Assembly: GCA_023078555.1 (NCBI GenBank)
Contig: CM041200.1
Location: forward strand, 3,775,921 to 3,839,920
Origin: Ulva prolifera
Taxonomy: Eukaryota; Chlorophyta; Ulvophyceae; Ulvales; Ulvaceae
Direction: 5' to 3'
Length of the DNA stretch: 64,000 bases
Within the stretch, counting starts at the first letter, position 1. Every line of letters begins with the position of its first letter. The notes under the pieces are model-generated. The model was not told the origin of the DNA. It made no database searches and saw nothing but the letters and a program-made list of their open reading frames with translations. The position numbers and the translations under genes are program-made. Shown here one piece after another: positions 32,273 through 44,202 of the stretch.

Positions 32273-34353
32273 ATGATGTTCAAGAGCAGGTCACGGAACC
32301 TGAGCCAAAGTGGTCTGGACGCAGAGGATGCATATCAAGCAGCGGCTGCACCAGTGTATGGCAAAATGTCGCGTGCGGCACATGTCCTGGCCCAGCAAGC
32401 AGCCCGCAACACACGTGGCTCAAGCCGTATTACACGTGGACTCGCAGATGATGCTGAGGAGACAGATTCGGTCTTGTCTGGGCGCAGCAGTCACTCTTGG
32501 TGTGAGCGATTAGGATCGATCAAGGCCCTCTCTGTGCGCTGCAGAAACTTGCAGCCGACACCCTATTTGCATGGGTCCCATGGACTCACCTAGTTCATGC
32601 AGGACACCGATGCAGGGAGCTCACGTGAAACCGTTGAAGACATCGATGCTGCAGACCTGCTGGAGCTGGGCCATCCGGCATTGCCTCCATTCCTGCAAAC
32701 TGCCAGCCTTGCCATTGAAGTGATACAGAATCCGGACGAGGCTGCAGAGCAGGTTGCTGTCTCACCAGGACCACTGGGCGAGGCTGTCCCTGTAGAGACA
32801 TGGTTTGAATCAACGGTGGTTGGATCCTTGTTGGAAGCTTGGAAAGTCCATGCAGAGCAAGTCGACGCCTCGGTTCGCTCGTCCGTAACGGTGCGAGACT
32901 CTCGGCATCATCGTGGAAATGTTCACGTGATCTGGGATAGTGCAGCCTTGGTCCTGATGCGTGCACCGCTCTTTATCAGTGCACCAGCGTGTCCGTGTTT
33001 CAACGGGACCACACGTGTGGCACGGTGTGGCCATACATCCGTCGTGCTTGGCCCCAGAGCAGCTGCACGCTCACACACAGCGACGACTGGTCAAATGGGC
33101 TCAAACTTTTGGCTGGCCTATAGACAATACAAGTGCAGCATAATCAGGCGTTGGAGGAGGTGGGGAAAATACGTGAATTTGATCCTCAGAGGCTGCGAGA
33201 AATTGCACGCACCTTTGCAGAAAGCTGCCAACAGGGCGTGCTCAACTTCATCAAGTGTGTCATCTGCCCTTGGGAAGTGTGGGATGCAAGGAACGATTCA
33301 GGGCTGATTGTGCACAACCACATCCACAAGTGCTCGCTGCCACAGGTCCACCAGGGCTGATTTAGTCAATATGGCACAAGAGGTGTTCCAGTCAGTACAC
33401 TCCACATACAAACGTGGCTTTCTCAACACTGTGAAGGGAAAGAGCAAGGAGCAGCAGCGGATGCTGAAGGCACAGCGGGAGGTTGCGGAGGGGAAGCTGT
33501 CAAGAGCTAGGGCCGCAGCACAGGTGGAACTTGCGTGCACGCATGCAGAGCTTGACCGGACAAACAAGCGTTTGCAGAGTTACAGAGAGCAGGTACACGC
33601 CTGGCCGAGGCTATACTGCGATCTGGCCTAACACCAGTGCTGTGCATGTCTCACAGCTTCAGGCTGCTTAGCTGAGGCCGCTCCCAGGGTGCACTTGCAA
33701 TGTGCCACATGTATGTATGTGTACAAGCAGCCGTTGCGCCTGGAGGAACTTTGCTGGGCTTGCAGTTGTGGTGACAGCATGGGGCAAACTGTTTGGACTC
33801 TTCATGCGGAGAGCTTTCTACACGCAAGATCCATCGTGGGGTGTTGGAGTCACTGGGCACAACGTCAGCGCATGACGTGGGCATCGTCCACTTTGACCAG
33901 GCTCAGTGCATTCTGAAAAGAGCATGTATTCAGATGCACCACGATTCAGTCACACAAACAAGCACGAACCACTTGCTCTTGACTTGTGCGAAAATCTGCC
34001 AAGTTTCAGTGGCATGCATGCTCTGCAGATGCGGGAGGCCCTGGAGCAAGTCAGGCCAGACATGAAGACCTGCATGGACTCAGACAGGGAGCTGGCAGTT
34101 CTCTGCGAGACAATTGCTGCACTGCAAGATGCACGGAGGGTAGCGGATGCGTTTCAGGCCAAGTATCATCAGCAGCTTGCCGAGTGTGAACATCTTCATA
34201 CCGATCTCAAGCGAGCGCAGGTATTTTGGCAGCTGCGACTTGCGATGCAATTTTCCCAGGAGCACATCCTTGTGCCATTGTATGGTTTGTTTGGTGCCAT
34301 GGTCACTGTGTCAGGAGTTGAAGACAAGGACAGCTGTGTGCAGGTTGAAATAG
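32273..34353 (+). CDS. Coiled-coil protein, function unknown
   Basis: Downstream exons join in phase: 32603-32884, 33124-33254, 33346-33592, 34029-34220 and 34315-34353 with TAG. A first exon probably starts at ATG 32273 or 32276 and is Ser/Arg/Ala-rich; its donor is unresolved (GTGCGC at 32534 would keep phase 0). The 33124-34220 exons form long heptad-rich helices with many Lys/Glu/Gln/Arg and few Pro or Gly, for example KGKSKEQQRMLKAQREVAEG and DARRVADAFQAKYHQQLAE. This predicts an extended coiled coil of about 190 residues. The last exon adds 12 residues. The acidic region in exon 32603-32884 is probably disordered. Such architecture is common in cytoskeletal, ciliary or vesicle-tether proteins; nothing here decides between them. 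Confidence 0.6.
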
Positions 34354-34879
34354 CAAAATCCAAGGAGCAGTTATTAGTGATGGAGGCAAGATTTAGTTGA
34401 CATCCAATGTGCCATCGTGTAGAGAGCTAGTTACAGATGTCAAAGGCACTGCAGTGTCATGTAACCATGAAATGCATGCTTTCTGTCACCACATAGTTCA
34501 CATCACAACCAATCTGGATTCGAGAGGTCTACTGCATTATTACCACATGGAGGCTGAGACAGCATACGCACAGGCAAATCCCCAGCCTCCAGGCATCTCA
34601 ACTAAGCAATATCCTCTCCATGCCATGCACTCAAAATGACCTGAGCCACGATCACTACAAGCTGTTACTATGCTCCTGAGCACCAGAACTGTATTACGCA
34701 CCCGCTCCCGGCACGTATCGCTCCCATATTACACCATGCATCAGGAGCTATAAATGGCAGCCATCTCTAAGCTGCAGCTAGCCCTTCACATGCGGTGTTC
34801 CCACCTCTGCTTCACAAGGCTCGGAAAACTATCGACTCCATTGCCATCTTATCACAGACATGACCACAAAATGTCTTGT
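34354..34879. other. Intergenic region between convergent genes
   Basis: This is the downstream region shared by the coiled-coil gene (+) and the desaturase (-). It should hold both 3' UTRs. No further feature is seen. Confidence 0.5.
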
Positions 34880-36937
34880 TCAACCGATTGTATGCATGGA
34901 TGGAATCGGTAATTGGAGCCCAGTACTCTTGAGATGATTGAAGTGGCTAGCAAACGCAGAATAGAATGTTGGGAACACAATATATGGCAGACCATGCTTT
35001 TGTGCTACCTTCTGCACAATGGGTGCCAGGGCCGGGTAGTGCGTGTGTATCACTCCTGGAAATAAATGGTGCACGATTTGATAATTCAATCCACCACTGA
35101 AGTGTGTCCAGAAGAAGGAGCCATGGCAAAAGTCTGCAGATGTTCTGATCTGCTTCTCTGCCCAGCTGCCCTGGATGACTCCGTCACAATCCTTTTGGAG
35201 AAAGTCCACCTCTTCCACGACATGAGCGACCTGCACAAAAGCATCAACATGGGTGAATACAGTAGAAGAACATTTCACGCGTTGATCATGTCTGCGTGAT
35301 GTGATTTTGCACGCCTTTCTGGATTTGCCATGTTGGCAAGCTCTACAGGTACCTATCATGTACAAGGCCACAAGCGCTAGCAAGGCATTCTTGTTTGGAT
35401 GCTATGAAACGCCACACAGGGAACAAAATCAAACCTGGAACATAAATGCCAGAGTCCAGCCGCAAAATGCCAGTGCTGTCGCCCATAAGCCCAGCAGCTG
35501 ATGCAGCCCCCATTGGCCGTGGGCAAGAGGGGCAATCGCAAACCAAGAAATGAACAACGCTTTGCCGCCCCAGAATGATATGGCCTCATGGGTGGCAAAC
35601 TTTGTTACCTTGACAGGGCCAATGCTTCTGTTGGCCAGCGCTGCGAAGTCATCTACAAAAATAGATTTGAAAGCAAGAAGGCTGTATAGAATACCCAGGT
35701 AGAGATGTTGCCATCGATGGTGACTGGCATGTGGCTGTGTGGCTGCTACTCTACGAACATCAGATCCATCGGGCTTCACCCGAATGTCTGGGTCCTCTGA
35801 GACGACGTTCGTGAAAGCGTGGTGCCCCACAACATGCTGTTGCTTCCACATAAAGGAAGATGCACCGACAACATCCAGCGTAAGACCCGCGGCATGGCAC
35901 AATGTTGTGTTCCTGCAACACAGTCCTGCCGCCGTTGTTGTAGCCATAATCTTGGACACAGGCTGTTCGTTGATATGTAAGTATTTTCTACATGACAGTC
36001 GTCCACGCAAATGGAAACCAGTGGGCCTGATGAATCATGATCAGCAGAATTCAGTCTTGTATGGAACTCAATGGGCCAGATTCAGGTGGAGGTAGATTCG
36101 CACCTGCTGAACGCGCCATGATTTGCATCATGCTGAATGCAAATTCCGACTTCCGCCATGCTCACACCGAGGACAACAGCACCAGCAAGAGCGACCTATA
36201 GGCATGCACGGAGCTTTAGATTTGAATGCTCAGATTTGAATGCTCAAGTACGGTCAGAATGCATGCATAGAGGCAGGCAGGCACAGTGTCAGGAAGAAGG
36301 CTGCACACCATGTACGATTTAGTCACAAAGAATGCAATGAAGGCACTGAGCATCACAACCGAAAGGATGAGTGCTGTCTTGACATACATCGACACTGAGT
36401 ACCTTGGGTCAAGCTGCAGCACATGTATGTGTCACATTGATGCTGAGGCGACAGCAGACAGTGCCAGTGACCAGGCCGGAGTTCTACCTTGTTCTCATGG
36501 AAATACTCGCTGACGGCGTGCTTCAGCTCCTCATACAGCTTATCCTCATCGCCTTGCTGTTCATAGCGTGCCAGTGTTGCCACGCTCTCGACGTCTCCAA
36601 TTCTGAACTTCTCCAGCACAGCGCTGCATGGCTGCGACCATGTCAATGAACCCCATGCAAGCCAACCATGACACCAGGGTGGCTGATGTATCCTGGATGA
36701 ACCTGAGATGGATTCGTACCGGGCCTTTGGGGTGGTGTGATAGCTGTCAAATAATTGGGAACAGTCTCCTCCAGCCTTGACATAGATCATCGCCCCACCA
36801 GGGTGTCGAGGGATATACTGCGTGACATCGTATACCTTTCCATGCACAATGACCCAGCAGTCTTCTGGTGTGCAGTGCTTTGCGACGTCTTCAACGGCGA
36901 TTTTGGAAGGCTTGTCACGAGCAGACAGTTTGCACAT
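34880..36937 (-). CDS. Cytochrome b5-fused front-end fatty acid desaturase
   Basis: Six exons join in phase: 36937-36720, 36623-36488, 36413-36315, 36195-36104, 35912-35435 and 35230-34880. Together they give 1374 nt and 457 residues, normal for the family. An N-terminal cytochrome b5 domain has HPGG at residues 45-48 (heme ligand His45) and a second ligand at His67. The desaturase part has the three di-iron His boxes: HDANH at 173-177, HVVGHH at 208-213 and QIVHH at 392-396. The Gln that starts box 3 is the mark of front-end (delta-4/5/6 or -8) desaturases, which add double bonds between the carboxyl end and an existing double bond during long-chain polyunsaturated fatty acid synthesis in the ER. 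Four to five hydrophobic stretches surround the boxes. Box 3 has Val where Glu is most usual. Regioselectivity cannot be read from sequence. Confidence 0.93.
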
Positions 36938-38679
36938 TGCGAAAACAAAAATCGCTGCTTCAGAACGTACTCACCAGCTTGAGCTACAGCATTGTTCAAC
37001 AGTTCAGAACATGGCACATCCGGAACACCACGAACTGCCAAAGATGGCACGCTGCAGTACTGCCGTCAGCGGGTTGCCGATCCCGAGCGCTGGCACAAAC
37101 CGCGCTGACCAGCCGTCACAGAACTCTCGCATGGGTAGTGAGCAGGCCGCTAGCAGTGTACGCTTTTATTTTGTCGCGCACCTGCGAGCATGCCAGACAC
37201 AACCCGTGTAGCCATCAAATCATGCAACGCGGCAGGTCAGCGACCGAGGTTGTGAACATGTACCTACAAACGAGACCGGTGCAACAAGCGAATTACTGGC
37301 CGACATGATGACTCCATACTTTAGGTTGACCCCGGGCGCCATATCTACCGGTCAACTGCTAGCACAGAAAACGATTGGGATCGGCATCGAGCATCCTAAG
37401 TCACCTTCTATGGAGGCAGACATTCATTCCGGAATGCTCGCCTCGCACCGAAGAGATGAGAAACCTCTGATGTATGTGATCTGATGCGACATCAGATGCA
37501 TGCACCGTGAGCTACGTGCTCGTTTCGGTCAAACTATACCGCAGTCAAATAGCTGAATTCGCCAGGCAGAGGTGGCCGACGCACATTCAAGGCGATGGGA
37601 TGTCGTTCCCTTGTTCAGCAAGGAGGCGGGGCTCGCCTAAGTCTAGAAGGATAAGAGTACGCAGGCGATATTTGAGCACTCAGTGTGCACAGCCTCGGCC
37701 TACGCGCTCCTCCACGAGACCTGTAGTCCAGCCGGCACGACGGCTAGTGCTGTCAGCGCATGTGCAGGTGTATCTCGGCATCGTAAGTTATTTTCTGCAG
37801 TCATGCGGATCAGCCGCCATCGCCAGCCAGGCCACCGCTACCTGCACAGGCACCAATCACCGTCCAGCAGCGCACACTGAGATCACCCCAAAATTGTTTG
37901 CGACGGAGCGGGCGTGCTCTTATTATCCGCTATGATCATGCTGCTTTGCCATGTGGTGTTTGTGCCCATGAATGCAATGGAAACGGGAGCATGATCGTTG
38001 TGGCCACCTGGAAAAGCAGGTTTGCCAGCGCTGCCTTCGGTGTTAATGGGTCATGGCAGGGGGTGCCAACCAGTTAGCACCAGTCGCCTTGTTGAGCACC
38101 GGCACCATGCCAGTGTGCCTCAAAGGACGAAGCATGGTGATGGGGTACAGGTAGATTCCATCACCAAAGGCATCATGTTGGACCGTGAACACACAGCACA
38201 CTTGCACGTATAGACAGTGAGAAGACAATCCCTGAACTAGTAGCACCTTGTCTAAGATAGCAACAGACAGCATGGCATGCTGCAATCACAGCATGATGCC
38301 AGCAAGTCTTGAACAATCTCGTAGCAAGGGTGTTTCCGACAACATGCTACATAATTGTCGTTGACATGAGGCCCAACGCATCATCCGAAGGTCGAAACTG
38401 TACCTAGAGTCAGTGATCATGAACACCATGCAGCCTCTGCATGTTACATGTCAAGTCGAAATCTCTAACAAAATGTGCCATGCACTTTCAGGAGCTTAAG
38501 AGTACAGACTGATTACTCTGCACATGCATGTACCATGTCATTACAGTGTGTCGGAACGTGAGCACTACCGCATGGCAGAAATCTCTAGGTTGCATGGAGT
38601 TATCAGGGAAACTTCAGTACACGAAAGTAATCATCAGCGGAGCTTCGGAGACCACTGACGGCCACATTCTAGCATGCAT
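36938..38679. other. Intergenic stretch, nothing recognised
   Basis: This lies upstream of the desaturase and downstream of VTC4. Only short unsupported ORFs are seen, including a 142-codon plus frame at 37507-37935 of biased composition with no motif. Confidence 0.45.
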
Positions 38680-41600
38680 CTAGCTGCTGGAAGGGAAACA
38701 ACTCGACATAAGAAAGGCAAAATCTTGTTGTTTGGCAGTCATCGTCAGGATGAGATCATGCACAGAAAGAATGAAGATTGCAAGCAGGGCTATCGCCACA
38801 ATCATGGCCAAGCACAGTGGTCCCCTGCGGTCATCAATGATGCCATCAATAGTGAGTGCAATCATCTTGCTGCGCCATAAGAACAGTGCCAGCGCATAGA
38901 AGCAGAGCACCATTGCCAGCGGAAGGAGAATCATGCAGATCACTTCCACAGATGCAACCTCACCACCTTGCCTCCCATTCCTGCACGCAACAATTCACCG
39001 TTTCACGTGATCAATTCTGTCACCAGGGAATCAAGGATCCAATCGACCAAGGTATCAGCAGCAATTCCTCCACACTTGCATGCGTGTAGTGCTGTCATGT
39101 GTGCACAGCAGTGTTACATCACAATCATCATATGGTCATCCACATTGGCTAGCATTGCCAATGTCACCATTCATTAACCTACATAGAGACTGAGCTACGT
39201 GGTCTGTTGTGCAAACAAAGGGAAAGGTGCAGGCTCAGCTGCAGGCTCATGAACGCATGCCACAGTGTTGCATGCATGTTGATGTCTGATACACACCGAT
39301 CTGCTGTGGCTGCAAATCCAAGTAGAGCTGCTGCAATAGACCCAATGGTGACGGCCATATGCAGCCAGCTGAGGAATGTCCGCTCGTTAGCGAAGAACGT
39401 CTTGGGCTCCAGCTTCATGGGTGTAGAGCGCAGACGTGGTTTATAATTTCCGACCATCCGGTCAAAAAAGTTGAGCACAGGAGCTCCCCCTGGCTGAATC
39501 CACGCCGCGCTTCCAGCCCCTGTACCGCACAACCAGGTGATTTTATGTTCAGCACGGCAGTACGAGATGCAACAGGGTGCTATGTCTAACACCAAGTCCT
39601 GCAGTGAACTGAGCACGCGCACTTTCATCAGCAGACTGATGGAAAATGTCTAGAATTGCCCCATGCCGCCGGTGGAGTGGATGAGAAACAGGCAGTAATC
39701 GGCCGCAGGATTGTGGAGCCGCTGCGGCGCTAGCCGCTGCCAGCACTGGCTCCATGTCAGCACATGCCACCATCGTCTTCTGCAGGCTTTGATCATCAAT
39801 CCAATACGGAACAGCCTGCATAGATCCAAGAAAAAGGATTTCAAAAGAGCGCAACATGGGATCACAAAGCAGTGCAACATTGTGTCGTCAGAGCTGATGC
39901 GAGCCTCATGACACCAGAGCGGCCTCAGGACCATCTACTGCTCAGAGACACCACTGCACAGTACAGAACTTGGCATAGTTTTTTGGTCGCAGGTGGTCGT
40001 CCACTCCACCAAATATGACATGGTATCGTGGCGCTCCATCTGCAGTGATGCTTATCGATGACCCGGTGCACACCTGCACATCTCGAGGGAACAGCGTAGC
40101 TGTCCCTTGAATGAACTTGGAGAACTTGTGAACCTCAGCACAAAGGTCCGTATTCCGCCCAACGAGGTCTGTCACCCATGTTGGCTCTTCCTCGCCTTCT
40201 GGCAGGCTGAGCTTCACTTCCAACACAGCATGTGGAAAGCTGGTCACCTCTGTTCGGCTCCAAGGTTGCTTCTTTTCGTCTCGGCGCCTGAATTTGGCTT
40301 ATATATTGAGAGTCGGAGCCATTGCAAGAATGCCCATGCTGCTTTCCTTCCATTGTGAGACATCCTAACTACACGATGTAAGAAGAGCAGCGCAAAAAGA
40401 GCACGCAGCATGCCTGGTGTGGATGCCAGAAACAACACTGCCCGTGAATCACTGTACAAGCTCTGAACATTTGGGTCCATGGCACAGTGAGGCCACATAG
40501 CCACAGCACCATGATGCCAGCGGCATCATCGATATCGCAATGACCATGGCCGTACATCCAGCAAGGCAGACCATATGGCCACCAACTGCTACAGATGGAG
40601 ACCTTCACATGTACTGTGTCAAGGGCAGTGCTTATGGGGCGTTTGTTAGCGAAGCGTCGCAGTGGGTAGTGGAAGCTACACACCATGCCTTCAACTCAAT
40701 CTCCTCAATCTGTGGATCGTCAGAGCTGTTCTGACTAGAACCGTCGCCTGTAGCCCTGCCTGCTGATGTTGACCCAGCTGTCACGTCCTCCCTCAGCTCC
40801 CGGAACATGCGCAGATTCGTGTCGAGCGAGATGCGCACAGTGGCATCGAATGGGATCTGGAATGCAACCCGGTGGTACTGTGTCCGCGTCATGGGCCGTA
40901 GCAGCTTCGACTGCACTGCTTGCTGAACCTCCTGGAAGAGCACGCGAGTACAACTGATGTCTGCGTCAGACCGCCCCTCTGACTTGAGCTCAGCCTCCAT
41001 CTGCATAGCACACAAACTCTGAAAACTATGAAGTAGGCACCTGCATGTGTGGTGACAAGCAAGCACTGATCGCCCAGGGCAGCACTGTGGGAAAGGCTTG
41101 ACAGTGTGGCGTGCGGCGGACAGTTACGGCTGAGTATATCCAGTCCTGACCTGTCAGCATGGATGCTCAGAAAACGTCTGGGCCCCACCTGCGACCAGGT
41201 GTAGTGGCCGTTGAGGTACGGCAAAACATTAGCCTCCTTCAGTACAAACCTCTCCTTCACGCTTGTTTCGCCTTTCCAGCCCTCCCGGTGGGTCTTCCGC
41301 TCAACAAAGACGATCGAGGGATCTCCAGATCCATACCAGCGAAGCCGGATAGCGATCGCATCGGGTCGCTTGTCCAAACGACCATGATACAGCTCGCAGT
41401 TCACATTGTCGAGATAGACTGAGTTAACCAGCTGGGCATCCCCGTGAAAGTTACTTGCATCAAACTGGAACACGGGCAAGTGCTGCAGCACAGTGTACTT
41501 GACCCGGGATACATCTTGAGACTTGACCCAGAACTTGCGCGTCGTGCGCACGAAACCCTGCACATGACAGCAGGTAAAACTCCAGGGCCACCGAGGAGGC

Positions 41601-42881
41601 ACCGACTGGTTGCTCTTGAAGCTCACAGCAACACGGCAGGATTTGCAACAGCCAAAAATAACACAGGCCATCACGCCATACCCACAAGGACGTCCGCGGA
41701 GCACCCGGGGGCAGACAAATAAGAGGTCGGACCTGGGCAGCATCTTCGTTTTTTACACCCGAGGCATCCCCCCGCAGCTTGGAGAACACATCGGAGAGCA
41801 TAACAAGTTCTTCAGAGTAATCCCCTGACAGCCATTTTTCTCGATGGATCCAGTTGGCATAGAACGCGTGCACACGCATGTCTGGGATATTCTTGTCATG
41901 TTTCTTCAGGATCTTGTGCAATCCAAGGTAGTTGATGTTGACATATCTACACATGCAGCGACAGCTTGTGGGTGTGTGTAGGACACAATTGTCAAGGTAT
42001 CGATCATTGGCGCGCCAGGGTGTTATATAAATGTAGGAGCCAATCTGTACACATCCATGCAACCTATGGATGCGTTGTTAAAACGTGAAAGAAGAATATG
42101 AGGATGAAAGCGGCCTGACGGCAAATTGGAAGCAGTATCGGTGATATCGGTCTGCGATCAGTCCAGTAGAAGATCCGCACTTCTCAATTTTGAGGAACCT
42201 CTCGCCAAGACGCTCAGCTTGGTTCAGCAGTTCAGCACCTTCTGTCCCATGTAGTTCTCTTTCAGAATTGATGATGGCCAACAGCCGATTAACATCCTCC
42301 CGAAATTGCAGCATGACCTCATCTGTGCTGCTGCTGACAAGATGAACCTGCACTCACTCATCCGTGAACATGCAGCATGTTTGGACGAGGAGCACAAGAT
42401 AGCAAGCATATATGATGGGATGTACGTGACGAGCTGGGTTTCGAGTTATCTGGCACATCAGATGTCACGCAGTATGACATCGGCACTGATGGACACACCG
42501 CATCCTCAAACACACGGCTGAAGATGAAGTCGACTTCTGGCTCTGGGAAGCTAATTGAAGTTTGTCGGCTCTCAATGGTGATCTGCCCCTGTGCACGGTC
42601 ATGTTCTATGGCCTCCTTCAAACGAGTGTATGGGATGTACCTACATAGCAACCGTTTGAATACTGCCAACCGGACAATTCCCTACAATCGGTTGGCCAGC
42701 ATAAATCCAAAATTGTCCTGAAAGATGACGAGTTCCGTGCTCTACTAAGCGTGACAAGTGCGTGCAGCTCCCAGCTGCATGCACGCTTCAGAATAGCTCC
42801 GCACCGCCCAGCGAATGTCGAGTCCCCTGACGCGACCTCCCTGCGTTCATGTTCTTCGATGTATTCTGAGAAGTTTGTCAT
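38680..42881 (-). CDS. VTC4: Vacuolar transporter chaperone 4-like polyphosphate polymerase (SPX-TTM-DUF202)
   Basis: Exons in phase: 42640-42499, 42347-42181, 41946-41733, 41557-41189, 41000-40689, 40247-40074, 39815-39623, 39519-39297 and 38980-38680, preceded by a first exon from ATG 42881. Total is about 710 residues, close to yeast Vtc4. The SPX domain is shown by [11 protein letters not shown] and by [12 protein letters not shown], the basic inositol-pyrophosphate site. The TTM polymerase domain has the paired basic/acidic strands: [31 protein letters not shown] and YAVLEVKL-like PHAVLEVKL. It ends with the [13 protein letters not shown] motif. A C-terminal DUF202 domain follows ([15 protein letters not shown]) with three membrane helices. 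Vtc4 uses ATP to make polyphosphate and feeds it into an acidic vacuole or acidocalcisome. The join between HERRE (end of exon 1) and the YIPYTRLK exon is unresolved. The 40688 donor appears to be GC. Confidence 0.92.
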
Positions 42882-43503
42882 TTACAGCATAAGGAGATTA
42901 TATGGCGCTGTTGACTTTCTTGAGATCCTCGAGTCAAGCGGCCACGGCGATCATCCCGGACAACGGTTCGGTAGATTCACGTCACCGCTGTCACATACAA
43001 ACGTGAATCCTCAGCCACATCAGCAGATTTTAGCCACTGCGGTGGGTTTGTGAACCCCGGGTCGCGTGCCAATGTTAGGATCACCAAGGTAACATGCGCA
43101 AGCTGGACGAGGCGAACGAGGTTGTAGCACATACCAGTGTCAAGACCTGCATCAAGTTGTGGAGGGACACATACTTGGGTCACAAGATCCACGAACCAGC
43201 CGAACCAAGCGTGCACAATTTGGCAGTTTCCGCAGTGGCCGATTTTGCCACAATCAATCACCACCGCCACGGACAGGATCGTTACGACACCGCACATGCT
43301 CCAATTCTCAAACACGCAGGAACGAAAGCAGCGAACATCAATATAATATGATCTCTCATGTGCTAGATAGCCCAAGTACTTCTGTCGTCTTGAATCCGTG
43401 TCGAGTAGATTGCGCCAAGGCGTCAGTGTTTTGCATCACAGCCCGTCTGAACAGAGCTGCCGGAGCCATACCTACACTCGAAAGTGACAGTGTGCACATC
43501 ATC
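42882..43503. promoter_or_regulatory. Bidirectional intergenic region of the VTC4/VTC1 pair
   Basis: The start codons of VTC4 (42881, minus) and VTC1 (43504, plus) are 622 bp apart and face outwards, so one region must drive both subunits of the complex. Open frames inside it show no conserved motif. In green algae phosphate starvation genes are controlled by Myb-type PSR1/PHR1 factors that bind GNATATNC; I did not find an unambiguous copy by eye. Confidence 0.5.
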
Positions 43504-44202
43504 ATGTCATCCGAGCACTTGCGAAGATCGAGGGCGAAAGAATTCTTTGGTGCGCTGATCGCTGTGGCAACACGGGCACATCTTGTAGGGCCAGACAGGA
43601 CATGTGTGGCCCATACAGCGGCGTGATCCATCTTGATCGCACGCTCATGTGCAGCTAATGAACGCACATTTCTACATTGGCTCAATATATCTGTGACTGT
43701 TGGGTCTATCTCAGCTGCAATGCTTGGTGTATCCGGCCATGTACATCGGCAGTGGGGAGAAGAGTACCAGCACACTGCAATTGCCTCGCGACTCCTGGCT
43801 TTGGGAATGATGATGACATCCATCCTTATGGCTGTGTATGCAGCATACCTTTACGCCTGGCGTGCAAGTGCACTCAAGTGCGATATCCGAAGAATCCTCC
43901 CATGCCCTGTGCTGCTGCTCCCGTCATGCTCGTCAAGCTGCCCACAGCCATAGACTCCTGTCAGCACGTCGATGTGTATATATTGTGTTTGCAGGCAGAT
44001 GAAGGACGGTGGCTATCACAGCGTGATACTGCCCATAGTGATCACTGTGGTACTCACATTTGTGCTGGTGTCTGTCCTTGCTGGAGCTGTGGAGTCGTAT
44101 CGGAGTGCAGATTCCAGCGGTGCTCCAGCGCCAAGCAGCCCCCCTGGTGAGTTCCAGGCGATGTCCCACCTGGACGCCTCCTCTATACATGGCATCTCAT
44201 GA
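43504..44202 (+). CDS. VTC1: Vacuolar transporter chaperone 1-like small membrane subunit (DUF202)
   Basis: Three exons join in phase: 43504-43549 (46 nt), 43655-43877 and 43995-44202, giving 158 residues. The first junction rebuilds the family motif [14 protein letters not shown], which is split between exons, strong support for the model. Three hydrophobic helices follow: around ISVTVGSISAAMLG; around LLALGMMMTSILMAVYAAYLYAW followed by Arg-Ala; and around HSVILPIVITVVLTFVLVSVL. The WRA after helix 2 is conserved with yeast Vtc1. Vtc1 is the DUF202-only subunit that builds the membrane channel through which the Vtc4 product is moved. Compared with yeast Vtc1, the protein has a short N-terminus and an added hydrophilic C-terminal tail of about 35 residues, rich in Ser and Pro. 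It lies head to head with VTC4. Confidence 0.9.
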
